Assembly (NCBI RefSeq): GCF_948329515.1
Contig: NZ_CAOJCN010000016.1
Location: 62,001-126,000, forward strand
DNA from: Cohnella rhizoplanae
GTDB taxonomy: Bacteria > Bacillota > Bacilli > Paenibacillales > Paenibacillaceae
Direction of reading: 5' to 3'
Length of the DNA stretch: 64,000 nt
Shown here one piece after another: positions 48,539 through 56,185 of the stretch. The notes under the pieces are model-generated. The model was not told the origin of the DNA. It was given only the letters and a program-made list of their open reading frames with translations, and searched no databases. Position 1 is the stretch's first letter; each line of letters starts with the position of its first letter. Made by a program: the position numbers and the translations under genes.

Positions 48539-49309
48539 ATGAGCCAAAATCAGGGGGACTGGAACGCGAGACAACGCCAGATCCATGAACAGATCGCGCA
48601 GAGCGGGGAGGTCCGCATCTCGGAGCTCAGCGAGCGGTACGGCGTCACCGAGATGACGATTAGGCGCGACCTGGAGAAGCTCGAGGAGGGCGGCAGCGTG
48701 AGGCGCACGTTCGGCGGCGCGATCTACGTCTACCGGGACGTCGCGCTTCAGGAGCGGACCGGACTGTTCACGGACGAAAAGATCCGGATCGGCCGCCGCG
48801 CGGCCGCCCTCATCGGCGAGGGCGAATCGGTCTTTCTCGACGGCGGGACCACGACGCTGCAGATCGCGCGGGCCTTGAGGGCGGGCCGGCAGATCACCGT
48901 GATCACCAACGCCCTCAACATCGCCGCCGAGCTCGCGTCGAAGCAGATTCCCACGATCATGACGGGCGGCATGCTGCTCGAATCGACGCATTCGCTCGTC
49001 GGGCCGATCGCCGCGCAGAGCTTGTCCGGCATGGCTTTCGACCGGGCGTTTCTCGGCGCTACGGGCCTCAGCGACGAGCACGGCTTCAGCAACTCCAATC
49101 TCTACGAAGCCGAGATCAAGCGCTTGGCCGTTCGCCAGGCCAAGGACGTCACCGTCGTGCTGGACCATACCAAGTTCGGCGCGCGCGTGCTCGTCTCCTT
49201 CGCCGGGCTGGCTGACGTGCGCCGCATCGTCACCGACCGTCTGCCGGAGGACGGGCTCGGTCAGGCTTGCCGGGACGCGGGCGTCGAGATTCTGAGCGCG
49301 TCGGAGTAA
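48539..49309 (+). CDS. DeoR-family transcriptional regulator of the aldolase-kinase cluster
   Basis: 256 residues. The helix-turn-helix reads ISELSERYGVTEMTIRRDLE, followed by GGSVRRTFGGA, the DeoR signature. The C-terminal DeoRC sensor domain, homologous to phosphosugar isomerases, has SVFLDGGTTTLQIARAL and VTNALNIAAEL. DeoR repressors of this type usually sense a phosphorylated sugar intermediate, which fits a sugar-phosphate made by the PfkB kinase. The likely operators are the TTAATGTTA repeats at the head of the cluster. GGGAGG lies 11 nt before the ATG. Confidence 0.93.
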   Translation: MSQNQGDWNARQRQIHEQIAQSGEVRISELSERYGVTEMTIRRDLEKLEEGGSVRRTFGGAIYVYRDVALQERTGLFTDEKIRIGRRAAALIGEGESVFLDGGTTTLQIARALRAGRQITVITNALNIAAELASKQIPTIMTGGMLLESTHSLVGPIAAQSLSGMAFDRAFLGATGLSDEHGFSNSNLYEAEIKRLAVRQAKDVTVVLDHTKFGARVLVSFAGLADVRRIVTDRLPEDGLGQACRDAGVEILSASE

Positions 49310-49415
49310 CGGAATTTGCATTAATTTAGCAATTGAAGAGAAACTTGCATCCCGCGGATATGGTAGGATAGGTTGCAGTCCAATATTGACTATAACCATA
49401 TCGGGGTGATCGACG

Positions 49416-49832
49416 ATGGCTTTCCAAGTATCTCAAACGTTTCTGAACCTGCCGGTCAAGGACCTGAAGCGCTCCATCGCTTTTTTCGAGGCGCTGGGCT
49501 TTGCGTTCAATCCGCAATTCACCGACGACAATGCCGCCTGCCTGGTCCTCAGCGACACGGCGTTCGCCATGCTGCTGACCGAACCGTACTTCCAGACGTT
49601 TATTAAGAAAGACATCGCCGACGCGACGAAGACGACCGAGTACATCATGGCCGTATCGGTCGGCAGCCGCGAGGAAGTGCAGGAACTCGTGCGCAAGGCG
49701 CTGGCTTCCGGGGGCTCCGTCTCCAACGATCCGCAGGACCATGGCTTTATGTACACCGAGAGCTTCCAGGATCCGGACGGCCACCTGTGGGAAGTGTTCC
49801 ATATGGATGCGTCGTACGTGCAAGAAGCCTGA
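49416..49832 (+). CDS. VOC-superfamily (glyoxalase-like) protein
   Basis: 138 residues with the two beta-alpha-beta-beta-beta modules of the vicinal oxygen chelate fold (FQVSQTFLNLPVKDLKRSIA at the N-terminus, FQDPDGHLWEVFHMD at the C-terminus). The final Glu of the metal site is present in WEVFH. The family includes glyoxalases, dioxygenases and antibiotic-resistance proteins; this short type is usually unassigned. GGGGTGAT precedes the ATG. Single gene, with its own terminator. Confidence 0.88.
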   Translation: MAFQVSQTFLNLPVKDLKRSIAFFEALGFAFNPQFTDDNAACLVLSDTAFAMLLTEPYFQTFIKKDIADATKTTEYIMAVSVGSREEVQELVRKALASGGSVSNDPQDHGFMYTESFQDPDGHLWEVFHMDASYVQEA

Positions 49833-49853
49833 GCATAGCCGCTACACAAGGAA

Positions 49854-49894
49854 GGCCTTCCATCCGTCCGTTAGGACATATGGAGGGTCTTTTT
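49854..49894 (+). terminator. Terminator after the first VOC gene
   Basis: GGCCTTCCAT pairs with ATGGAGGGTC (two wobble pairs) and is followed by TTTTT. Confidence 0.75.
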
Positions 49895-49939
49895 AGTCTC
49901 GATTGTCGGCGTGAATCATGGCTGCGCAGAACCTCGTAC

Positions 49940-49980
49940 GAACAAGACCGCCTGGAGCGATGCTCCAGGCGGTCTTGTTC
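49940..49980. terminator. Perfect 19-bp inverted repeat, bidirectional terminator candidate
   Basis: GAACAAGACCGCCTGGAGC and its exact reverse complement are separated by GAT. It lies 12 nt beyond the stop of the minus-strand VOC gene and after the first VOC gene's terminator. There is no long T-tract, so a simple intrinsic terminator is not certain. Confidence 0.6.
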
Positions 49981-49991
49981 AATCGCCGCGC

Positions 49992-50399
49992 TTAACCCTG
50001 CTGCGCCTGCTCCGTCGACACTTGCCATTCGACGCCGTACTTGTCCTGCAGCGCGCCGAACAATGCGCCCCAGAACTGCTGCTTCAGCGGGTCATGCACG
50101 GTACCGCCGGCTGCCAGCTTGTCGAACGCCGCGTGGGCTTCCTCGGGCGTATCGAACAGCAGGCTGAGCGCCGTGCCGTTGCCGCGCTCGATCTGCCGGC
50201 TCGGGCTGTCCGACATGAAGATGGTGATGCCGCCCGCGACCATGTGCAGGTGCATGATCTTCTCCTTGAGCGCTTCAGGCGTGCCCGGTGCGTCGCCGAA
50301 CGTCATGACGGAGAGGAGCTCGCCGCCCAGCGCGTCTACGTAGAACTGGGATTGCGACCTCGCGTCTTCCGAAAAAATATAGGGAACCAATCTTGCCAT
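49992..50399 (-). CDS. VOC-family protein, PhnB-like
   Basis: 135 residues. The N-terminus MARLVPYIFSEDARSQSQFY and the segments KIMHLHMVAGGITIFMSD and GVEWQVSTEQ are typical of the PhnB / 3-demethylubiquinone methyltransferase-like branch of the VOC superfamily. The QDKYGVEW ending is the second half-domain metal strand. No enzymatic role is established for this group. ATAGGAGGCGG precedes the ATG at 50399. It is divergent from the MFS gene. Confidence 0.88.
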   Translation of the reverse strand: MARLVPYIFSEDARSQSQFYVDALGGELLSVMTFGDAPGTPEALKEKIMHLHMVAGGITIFMSDSPSRQIERGNGTALSLLFDTPEEAHAAFDKLAAGGTVHDPLKQQFWGALFGALQDKYGVEWQVSTEQAQQG

Positions 50400-50505
50400 A
50401 TGTATCCGCCTCCTATTTTCATCATGCTTTTACCGTTCTTCTTTTATTCTATCATCCAAGCGATTCGCGGATTTCTTTTCGATTGCTCTTTTGCGCGCTT
50501 TGCGA

Positions 50506-50523
50506 GACAATGTTCCTATTGTC
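50506..50523. promoter_or_regulatory. Inverted repeat overlapping the MFS promoter, candidate operator
   Basis: GACAAT-N6-ATTGTC is a perfect inverted repeat. Its first half could also be the -10 (TTGCTC at 50484, 16-nt spacer), so a bound protein would block transcription of the MFS-TauE unit. Confidence 0.4.
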
Positions 50524-50591
50524 CGGCCGGCATGCCCCGCGCGGCGGCTATCGGCGGGCAGGTCACCCCAGATATACGGAGGTTCATTCAT

Positions 50592-51842
50592 TTGATCAAA
50601 CGCGCTTCGAAAATAAGCATGAACGAAATTTGGCTGCTGACGATCGTATTCGGCGGCTTCCTCGTATTCGGATTGTCGGAAAACGTAAAAGGCCCCGCCA
50701 TTCCGCGAATGCAGCTCGACTTCGGCCTTAACGAGGGTCAGCTCGGCCTGATGCTCGCGCTCAACTCGCTTGGCTACCTCGTCGCCTGCACCTTCACCTC
50801 TTTTCTGGCGGACAAGGTCGGGATTAAAGCGACCAGCATCGCGGCCTTCGTATCGATGGCTGCCGGCGGCATATTGATCGGCGTATCGAGCGGCTTCGAG
50901 GCGCTCACGGCCTCTTACTTTTTTATGTATATCGGTAACGGCATGCTGGAGATCGCGCTCGCGATCCTGGCCGCGCGCATTTTTGTCCGGCATACCGGGT
51001 TTTTGATGAATCTCTCGCACTTCTTCTACGGGCTGAGCTCGATCGTGGCGCCGATCGCGGCCGCGTCGATGATGGGCTGGCGCATGCCGAGCGGGGACGC
51101 GTTGGGGTGGCGAGGCATGTACGTCGTCGTGCTGATGCTGTCGCTGCTGCCGATCATTCCCGCGCTCCTCGGTCGGCTCCCGGCCGAGCCGGCCCACGAC
51201 GAGTCGGAGGCGCGCATCTCCTATCGCAAGCTGCTGCGGGATCCCGTCGCCTGGCTCATCGTGCTCGTGCTCACCTCCGGCGTCATCTCCGAGCTGTCGA
51301 TAGGGAGCTGGCTCGCGAACTTCCTGGAAAAAGCGTACGACTGGTCCCCCGCGGAGGCGTCGGGCATGCTGTCCGCCTTTTTCCTGTGCTTCACGCTCGC
51401 GCGGCTCTTGCTCGGACCGCTCACGGACCGGTTCGGCTACACGATGTCCATGATGGTCCTATCGCTCAGCTCGGGCGTCTGCAGCATCGCGGCGCTGTGC
51501 GCCGGGGAGGGCGGCGCGATTCTGTTCGCCTTGGCGGGCGTCGGCATCGCCCCGATCTATCCGACGGTGATGGCGCTGCTCTCCAAGCGTTATCCCCGCG
51601 GCACGGGAACAGCGATCACCTTCACGGTCACGCTGATGGGCATCGGCAGCGTGCTCGGCAACCTCGCGATCGGCGGCTTGATCGAGGGCGTGCGCGATCT
51701 GTATGCGGTCAGGGGCGCGGAGTCGAGCCGGGTGCTCGGCCTGCAGGCGGGCTACGGGTTCATCGGGGCGATGGCGCTGCTGTGCGCGGCCGCTTGTCTC
51801 GTGCTCTATTTGTATTTGCGCAAAAGAGGGGAAAGGTACTGA
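50592..51842 (+). CDS. MFS transporter, sugar/FHS-like
   Basis: 416 residues with 12 predicted membrane helices. The conserved NLSHFFYGLSSIVAP segment in helix 4-5 and the SFLADKVGIKATSIAAFVS loop 2-3 resemble the FucP/FHS and YfkF-like branch of the major facilitator superfamily. Direction and substrate are unknown. I chose TTG at 50592, 9 nt after ACGGAGG; the ATG at 50619 has no ribosome binding site and would remove only a cytoplasmic leader. The TauE-type gene follows after 6 nt. Confidence 0.85.
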   Translation: MIKRASKISMNEIWLLTIVFGGFLVFGLSENVKGPAIPRMQLDFGLNEGQLGLMLALNSLGYLVACTFTSFLADKVGIKATSIAAFVSMAAGGILIGVSSGFEALTASYFFMYIGNGMLEIALAILAARIFVRHTGFLMNLSHFFYGLSSIVAPIAAASMMGWRMPSGDALGWRGMYVVVLMLSLLPIIPALLGRLPAEPAHDESEARISYRKLLRDPVAWLIVLVLTSGVISELSIGSWLANFLEKAYDWSPAEASGMLSAFFLCFTLARLLLGPLTDRFGYTMSMMVLSLSSGVCSIAALCAGEGGAILFALAGVGIAPIYPTVMALLSKRYPRGTGTAITFTVTLMGIGSVLGNLAIGGLIEGVRDLYAVRGAESSRVLGLQAGYGFIGAMALLCAAACLVLYLYLRKRGERY

Positions 51843-51848
51843 GGCGCC

Positions 51849-52610
51849 ATGGATGATCTTACGCTAGGCATGCTCGCGTTGGTCGTCATCGGCGGCTTCG
51901 CGGCCGCTTTTGTCGACTCGGTCGTCGGCGGGGGCGGCCTCATCTCCGTTCCCGTGCTGCTGACCGCCGGACTGCCGCCCGCGGCGGCGCTCGGCACCAA
52001 CAAGCTGGCCGGCACGCTGTCGTCGCTCACGAGCACGCTGTCCTTTTTCGCCTCCGGCCATGTCGACGTCCGCGCCGTGCGGGGCTTGATCCCGCTGTCC
52101 TTGCTGGGGGCCGCCGCGGGCACGCTGACGCTCCGCCACGTGCCTTCCGGCTTCCTGAAGCCGATGGTCGTCGCGATGCTGGCGATCATCGCCGTATACA
52201 CGCTGCTGCGCCGGGAGTGGGGCGAGCGGGCGGCCTTTGTAAGCTTCACCGCCGGCACCGCCTGGCTGGCGGGGATCGCCGCGTTCGCGCTGGGCTTCTA
52301 CGACGGCTTCTTCGGCCCCGGCACAGGCTCGTTCCTCATCTTCGCCTTCCTGCTGCTCGGCTTCGACTTCGTGAAGGCCGCCGGCAACGCCAAGGCGTTG
52401 AACTTCGCCAGCAATCTCGCGAGCCTCGCGACCTTCCTCGCGCTCGGCTCCGTCCACTACGGCGTAGGCCTGCTCATGGGCGCCGCCATGATCGCCGGCT
52501 CCTGGATCGGCTCGCGCTTCGCGATCCGCCGCGGCCGCGCGTATATTAAACCGCTATTCCTCGTCGTATGCGTTCTCTTGATCGGCAAGCAGCTCGTGGA
52601 ATTGCTATAA
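51849..52610 (+). CDS. TauE/SafE-family membrane permease (anion exporter type)
   Basis: 253 residues with about eight membrane helices. The family signatures are VDSVVGGGGLISVPVLL in the first half and FALGFYDGFFGPGTGSFLIF in the second half, the repeated glycine-rich half-motifs of TauE/SafE (DUF81) proteins. Members move sulfite, sulfoacetate or other small organosulfur and carboxylate anions. It is 6 nt after the MFS gene, so both are in one transcript. Array 5 begins about 135 nt after the stop. Confidence 0.92.
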   Translation: MDDLTLGMLALVVIGGFAAAFVDSVVGGGGLISVPVLLTAGLPPAAALGTNKLAGTLSSLTSTLSFFASGHVDVRAVRGLIPLSLLGAAAGTLTLRHVPSGFLKPMVVAMLAIIAVYTLLRREWGERAAFVSFTAGTAWLAGIAAFALGFYDGFFGPGTGSFLIFAFLLLGFDFVKAAGNAKALNFASNLASLATFLALGSVHYGVGLLMGAAMIAGSWIGSRFAIRRGRAYIKPLFLVVCVLLIGKQLVELL

Positions 52611-52744
52611 GCGCCGCACCCGACGACCATCCTCCAACTAACTAAATCTATCTTCGATCTAGGCAACGAGCCACCCCCGCTGCACCATCTACGCACCGGC
52701 GGCCTCACGCTGCTCGGACTATTGAAAATCTACCAGAGCGGCTA

Positions 52745-53082
52745 GGCGGGGAGCGATAGCGGAACTTTTTTCCGCTACTGGCACCGGGAGCGGCTAGTCT
52801 GGAGCTATAGCGGAACTTTTTTCCGCTAACGGCACCGGGAGTGGCTAGTCTGGAGCGATAGCGGAACTTTTTTCCGCTATTGGCATCGAGACCGGCTAGT
52901 CTGGAGCGATAGCGGAACTTTTTTCCGCTATTGGCACCGGGAGCGGCTAGTCTGGAGCGATAGCGGAACTTTTCCGCTATGGGCACCGAGAATGGCTAGT
53001 CTGGAGCGCTAGCGGAACTTTTTTCCACTAACGGCACCGAGAATGGCTAGTCTGGAGCGATAGCGGAACTTTTTTCCACTAA
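52745..53082. repeat. Tandem array 5: seven 51-bp units with TAGCGGAA...TTCCGCTA hairpins
   Basis: TAGCGGAAC recurs at 52757, 52808, 52859, 52910, 52961, 53010 and 53061: steps of 51 except one of 49, where the T-run lost two bases. The best units hold ATAGCGGAA-CTTTT-TTCCGCTAT, a 9-bp perfect hairpin that includes a T-run. The spacer GGCACCGGGAGCGGCTAGTC is also conserved. The last two units have TTCCACTA, weakening the stem. The array fills most of the gap between the TauE and kinase genes. Confidence 0.95.
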
Positions 53083-53125
53083 CGCCGCTCTCGACAAACG
53101 GCCTATTCCACGAGCGATTATTGCT

Positions 53126-53133
53126 GGTATAAT
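53126..53133 (+). promoter_or_regulatory. Extended -10 promoter of the YesMN-type operon
   Basis: TGGTATAAT has the TGN extension and a perfect -10, with no -35 match 17 nt upstream. It lies about 55 nt before the kinase start. Confidence 0.6.
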
Positions 53134-53187
53134 AGCGGCAGTTCATCTGTCCGTTCATCCATGCCGGCTGCAAAGCGGAGGCTGCTT

Positions 53188-54951
53188 ATGAATTTTATTC
53201 GGCGTTACGCATTCCTTCCTTCCCTCAGAGGGCGGCTGATCGTGATCCTGATCATCGCCGCTGTCATTCCGAGCCTGCTTACCGGGTACATCTCCTATCG
53301 CTGGATCTATATCGTGCAGACGCAAAAAATCGAACGGGATTGGGTGGCGAAGGTGTCGCGGGAACGGGACGAGCTGGACCGGAAGCTAGAGGAGCTCGCC
53401 AAGGTCTCCCAGCTGCTTGACGTCGAAGGCGGCATCGGGAGGGAGGTCGTGCAGTTCATCCGGAGCGGCAATTCCTACGATCGGTCCGTGCTGTACCGGA
53501 ATATCGCCCAATCCATGGCCAACGTCAACTTCTCGAATCCGAACGTCGGCGCGATGTTTTTCTACGCGCCCGATCTCGAGGAGCCGCTGCTGTTCCCCAA
53601 TACGAGCGCGAAGCTGGCGTTCGCTCCGCAGGCGCTGCCTGTGTTCTACACGCAGAAGCTGTTCACCTACTTCGGACCTTATCCTTCTCTCGATCCCGGG
53701 GATCGCAAGTACCCCGTATTCTCCTTGCTCCGCAAGCTGCAATACGGCAAAGGCCAGTTCCTGTACGCCTACATCGAAACGAAAATCACGGGCCTGGAGG
53801 ATATGTTCAATCCCAGCGGCGGCTCCCTCGCGGATAATTCGAATGCGCCGGTGTACCACGTCCTGACCGATCCGGCAGGGAAGATCGTCTTCAGCACGTT
53901 ACAGGCGGATGCAGCCGCCGGCGCGCGCCAGGCTGACTTTGCAACCGGATACAAGACCTTCCGCGCCGAGGGAAGCCATGGCTGGAACGTCATCCAGCTC
54001 ATACCGGAAGGCGCGTACAACAGCGAGCTGAACCGGTGGCTGAGGGCGTTCGGATTGTTCGCCTCCTTGTCGCTCCTGCTCGGCATCTTCCTCGCTTGGC
54101 TCATCTGGCGGATGGTTTACCGGCCGATCCGCATTATTAACAAGGAGATCACGCACTTCAGCTACAATCAGTCGCCGACCAACGTGTCCGCCACCGGCCT
54201 GACGGAGTTCAACCGGATCCTGTCCAACTTCCAGCAGATGAGCCGGCGGATCGCGGAGCTGATCACGGACGTCGAGGAGAAGGAGAAGCGGCGGGGCCAG
54301 CTCGAGGTGGAGAAGCTTCTCGTGCAGATCAACCCGCACTTTCTCCACAACACGCTCAATACGATCCAGTGGCTCGCGCGCATGCAGGGACAGACTAACA
54401 TTTCCAAGCTGGTGTCCGTGTTCACCCGCGTGCTGCACTACAATCTCGGCAAAAAGAACATGATGGTGACCGTCAGGGAGGAAGTCGAGGCGGTCCGGGA
54501 CTACATCGAGCTGCAGGGCTACCGGTACGATCATGCCTTCAACGTCGGGGTGAAGGTGGACCCCGCGCTGCTCGAGCTGCCGATCCCGCGCTTCATCCTG
54601 CAGCCGATCGTCGAGAACGCGCTGTACCACGGCTTCGACACGGACGAAGGCGGAGAGATCGACGTCGTCATCTCCGAGGAGCGCGGCCGCTTGCTGCTGC
54701 GCGTGCAGGACAACGGGCAGGGCATACCGGAGGAAAAACTGGCGGAGCTGCTGGAGACGAGCGAACCGCTCCACAAGTCGGGCCTCGGCATCGGGCTCCG
54801 ATACGTGAGGCAGATGCTAAGCGCGTACTACGGCAGCTCGGCGGAGCTGAAGATGGAGAGCAGGCGCGGGGCCGGGACGACGATCTCGATCCGGCTGCCG
54901 ATCGACAAGACAGGGGGGCTCGGCATTGATTCAGGCGCTGATCGTGGATGA
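53188..54951 (+). CDS. YesM-type sensor histidine kinase
   Basis: 587 residues. One membrane helix near residues 18-40 and another near 285-305 flank an extracellular sensor of about 240 residues. Then come a HAMP domain and the His_kinase domain with phospho-acceptor in INPHFLHNTLNTIQWLA, and the ATPase motifs ILQPIVENALYHGF, VQDNGQGIP and SGLGIGLRYVR. YesMN systems in Paenibacillaceae sense extracellular sugars or the loaded binding protein. The start at 53188 has GGAGG. The gene overlaps its response regulator by 26 nt, and a sugar importer follows. Confidence 0.93.
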   Translation: MNFIRRYAFLPSLRGRLIVILIIAAVIPSLLTGYISYRWIYIVQTQKIERDWVAKVSRERDELDRKLEELAKVSQLLDVEGGIGREVVQFIRSGNSYDRSVLYRNIAQSMANVNFSNPNVGAMFFYAPDLEEPLLFPNTSAKLAFAPQALPVFYTQKLFTYFGPYPSLDPGDRKYPVFSLLRKLQYGKGQFLYAYIETKITGLEDMFNPSGGSLADNSNAPVYHVLTDPAGKIVFSTLQADAAAGARQADFATGYKTFRAEGSHGWNVIQLIPEGAYNSELNRWLRAFGLFASLSLLLGIFLAWLIWRMVYRPIRIINKEITHFSYNQSPTNVSATGLTEFNRILSNFQQMSRRIAELITDVEEKEKRRGQLEVEKLLVQINPHFLHNTLNTIQWLARMQGQTNISKLVSVFTRVLHYNLGKKNMMVTVREEVEAVRDYIELQGYRYDHAFNVGVKVDPALLELPIPRFILQPIVENALYHGFDTDEGGEIDVVISEERGRLLLRVQDNGQGIPEEKLAELLETSEPLHKSGLGIGLRYVRQMLSAYYGSSAELKMESRRGAGTTISIRLPIDKTGGLGIDSGADRG

Positions 54952-55954
54952 CGAACACTTGGTACGCAAGGGCCTCCGGCTGCTGTTTCCCTGGGAGAAA
55001 TACGGCGTGGAGATCGCCGGGGAAGCGGCCAGCGGCGAGAAAGCGATGCAGCTGCTGCGCGAGAAGCCGATCCAGCTGCTGATGACCGATATCACGATGC
55101 CCGGCATGTCCGGACTCGAGCTGATCCGCCAGGCGCAGCAGCACGATGCCGCGATCAAGGTGGTCATCCTCACCTGCCACCAGGACTTCGAGTACATTCA
55201 AGCGGCGCTGCGCATGGGCGCGATCGACTATATCGTCAAGACCCAGCTGGAGGAGATGGATCTGGACCAGGCCATGGAACGGATCGTCAAGGCCGTACGC
55301 ACGGAGGCGCCGGAGCCGCCGCGGTCTAACGGCTCGCAGGCATCGCTGGCCCAGCGGATCGCCGAGACGGCGGGCCACGTGCGATGGGTGATGGACGACG
55401 ACGGCTTCGCGTCGCTCCTCGTTGCGATCGGCCGGCAGGAGCTGGACGCCGGGCAGCTCGGGGAGCTGTGGCGTTCGTCCATGGATCGCTGGCAGCTCTG
55501 CTTTCCCATGTTCGACTGGCAGGAGGAACCGGACGAAGCGCCCGGCGATACGTACGGCCTCGAGCAGCGGCTGCGGAAGCTGCGCGCCCGTCTGCAAGCG
55601 TGGCTGCGACGTTCCGGCTATTCCGAGGACATCATCCAGGCGATCGTCAAGGCGGTGAGCCGGATCGCGGAGCAGCCGGTCGCGCACGTCAAGCAGAGCG
55701 AAGTGAGCCAATGGGTCAATTTGAGCAAAAATTACTTCAGCACGAGCTTCCGCGACATCATGCGCGTGACGTTCAGCCATTTTCTCCAGACGGTCAGCGT
55801 CCGCGCCGCCAGGGAGCTGCTCGTCACCACCAATTATCCCGTCTATTGGATCGCCGAACGGTGCGGATTCGCGGACCAGCGGTACTTCAGCAAGCTGTTC
55901 AAGGAGCAGACCGGGCTGCTGCCGAGCGAGTACAGGCAGCGGCACGGGAAATAG
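54926..55954 (+). CDS. YesN-type response regulator with AraC DNA-binding domain
   Basis: 342 residues. The receiver has DDE near residue 9, the phospho-acceptor Asp in LLMTDITMPGMSG and a KTQ at the usual Lys switch. A linker of about 100 residues follows, then a two-unit AraC helix-turn-helix (SQWVNLSKNYFSTSFRDIMR and WIAERCGFADQRYFSKLFKE). The start is TTG at 54926, 7 nt after a GGGGGG run and within the kinase gene. It probably activates the importer operon downstream, whose promoter also has only an extended -10. Confidence 0.92.
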   Translation: MIQALIVDDEHLVRKGLRLLFPWEKYGVEIAGEAASGEKAMQLLREKPIQLLMTDITMPGMSGLELIRQAQQHDAAIKVVILTCHQDFEYIQAALRMGAIDYIVKTQLEEMDLDQAMERIVKAVRTEAPEPPRSNGSQASLAQRIAETAGHVRWVMDDDGFASLLVAIGRQELDAGQLGELWRSSMDRWQLCFPMFDWQEEPDEAPGDTYGLEQRLRKLRARLQAWLRRSGYSEDIIQAIVKAVSRIAEQPVAHVKQSEVSQWVNLSKNYFSTSFRDIMRVTFSHFLQTVSVRAARELLVTTNYPVYWIAERCGFADQRYFSKLFKEQTGLLPSEYRQRHGK

Positions 55955-55964
55955 CGAGAACTGC

Positions 55965-56013
55965 AAAGCCCGGCAGAAGAGCGGAATGACGAGCCGTTCT
56001 TCCGCCGGGCTTT
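55965..56013 (+). terminator. Terminator after the YesMN-type operon
   Basis: AAAGCCCGGC-A-GAAGA-GCGG pairs with the matching TCTTC-C-GCCGGGCTTT arm 11 nt after the stop; the last arm ends in TTT. Confidence 0.8.
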
Positions 56014-56132
56014 CGCTGCATGTAGACGATTTTCCGCGGCAGGTGGGAGAAATATCGGCGGGCGTCCGGACAATGAGGAAAATAACCCTACTCCGCTTGG
56101 AATCCCGTCGCTCACGGCGCCGGCCCGCGCGT

Positions 56133-56141
56133 TGCTATAAT
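56133..56141 (+). promoter_or_regulatory. Extended -10 promoter of the importer-GH97-GH36 operon
   Basis: TGCTATAAT, a perfect extended -10 without a recognisable -35, lies 45 nt before the binding-protein start. This is the same form as the promoter of the YesMN-type genes and fits activation by the response regulator. Confidence 0.6.
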
Positions 56142-56185
56142 TCGGAGGAAAGATAGATATCGACGACAAGGGGATGAGTAGCACG

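Noticed and set aside
49840..50028. Small open frames across the VOC intergenic region
   Set aside because: They run through terminator hairpins on both strands and lack ribosome binding sites.
52705..52986. Minus-strand frame with repeated KKFRYRSRLA peptide in array 5
   Set aside because: Product of the repeat period; the hairpin units explain the sequence better.
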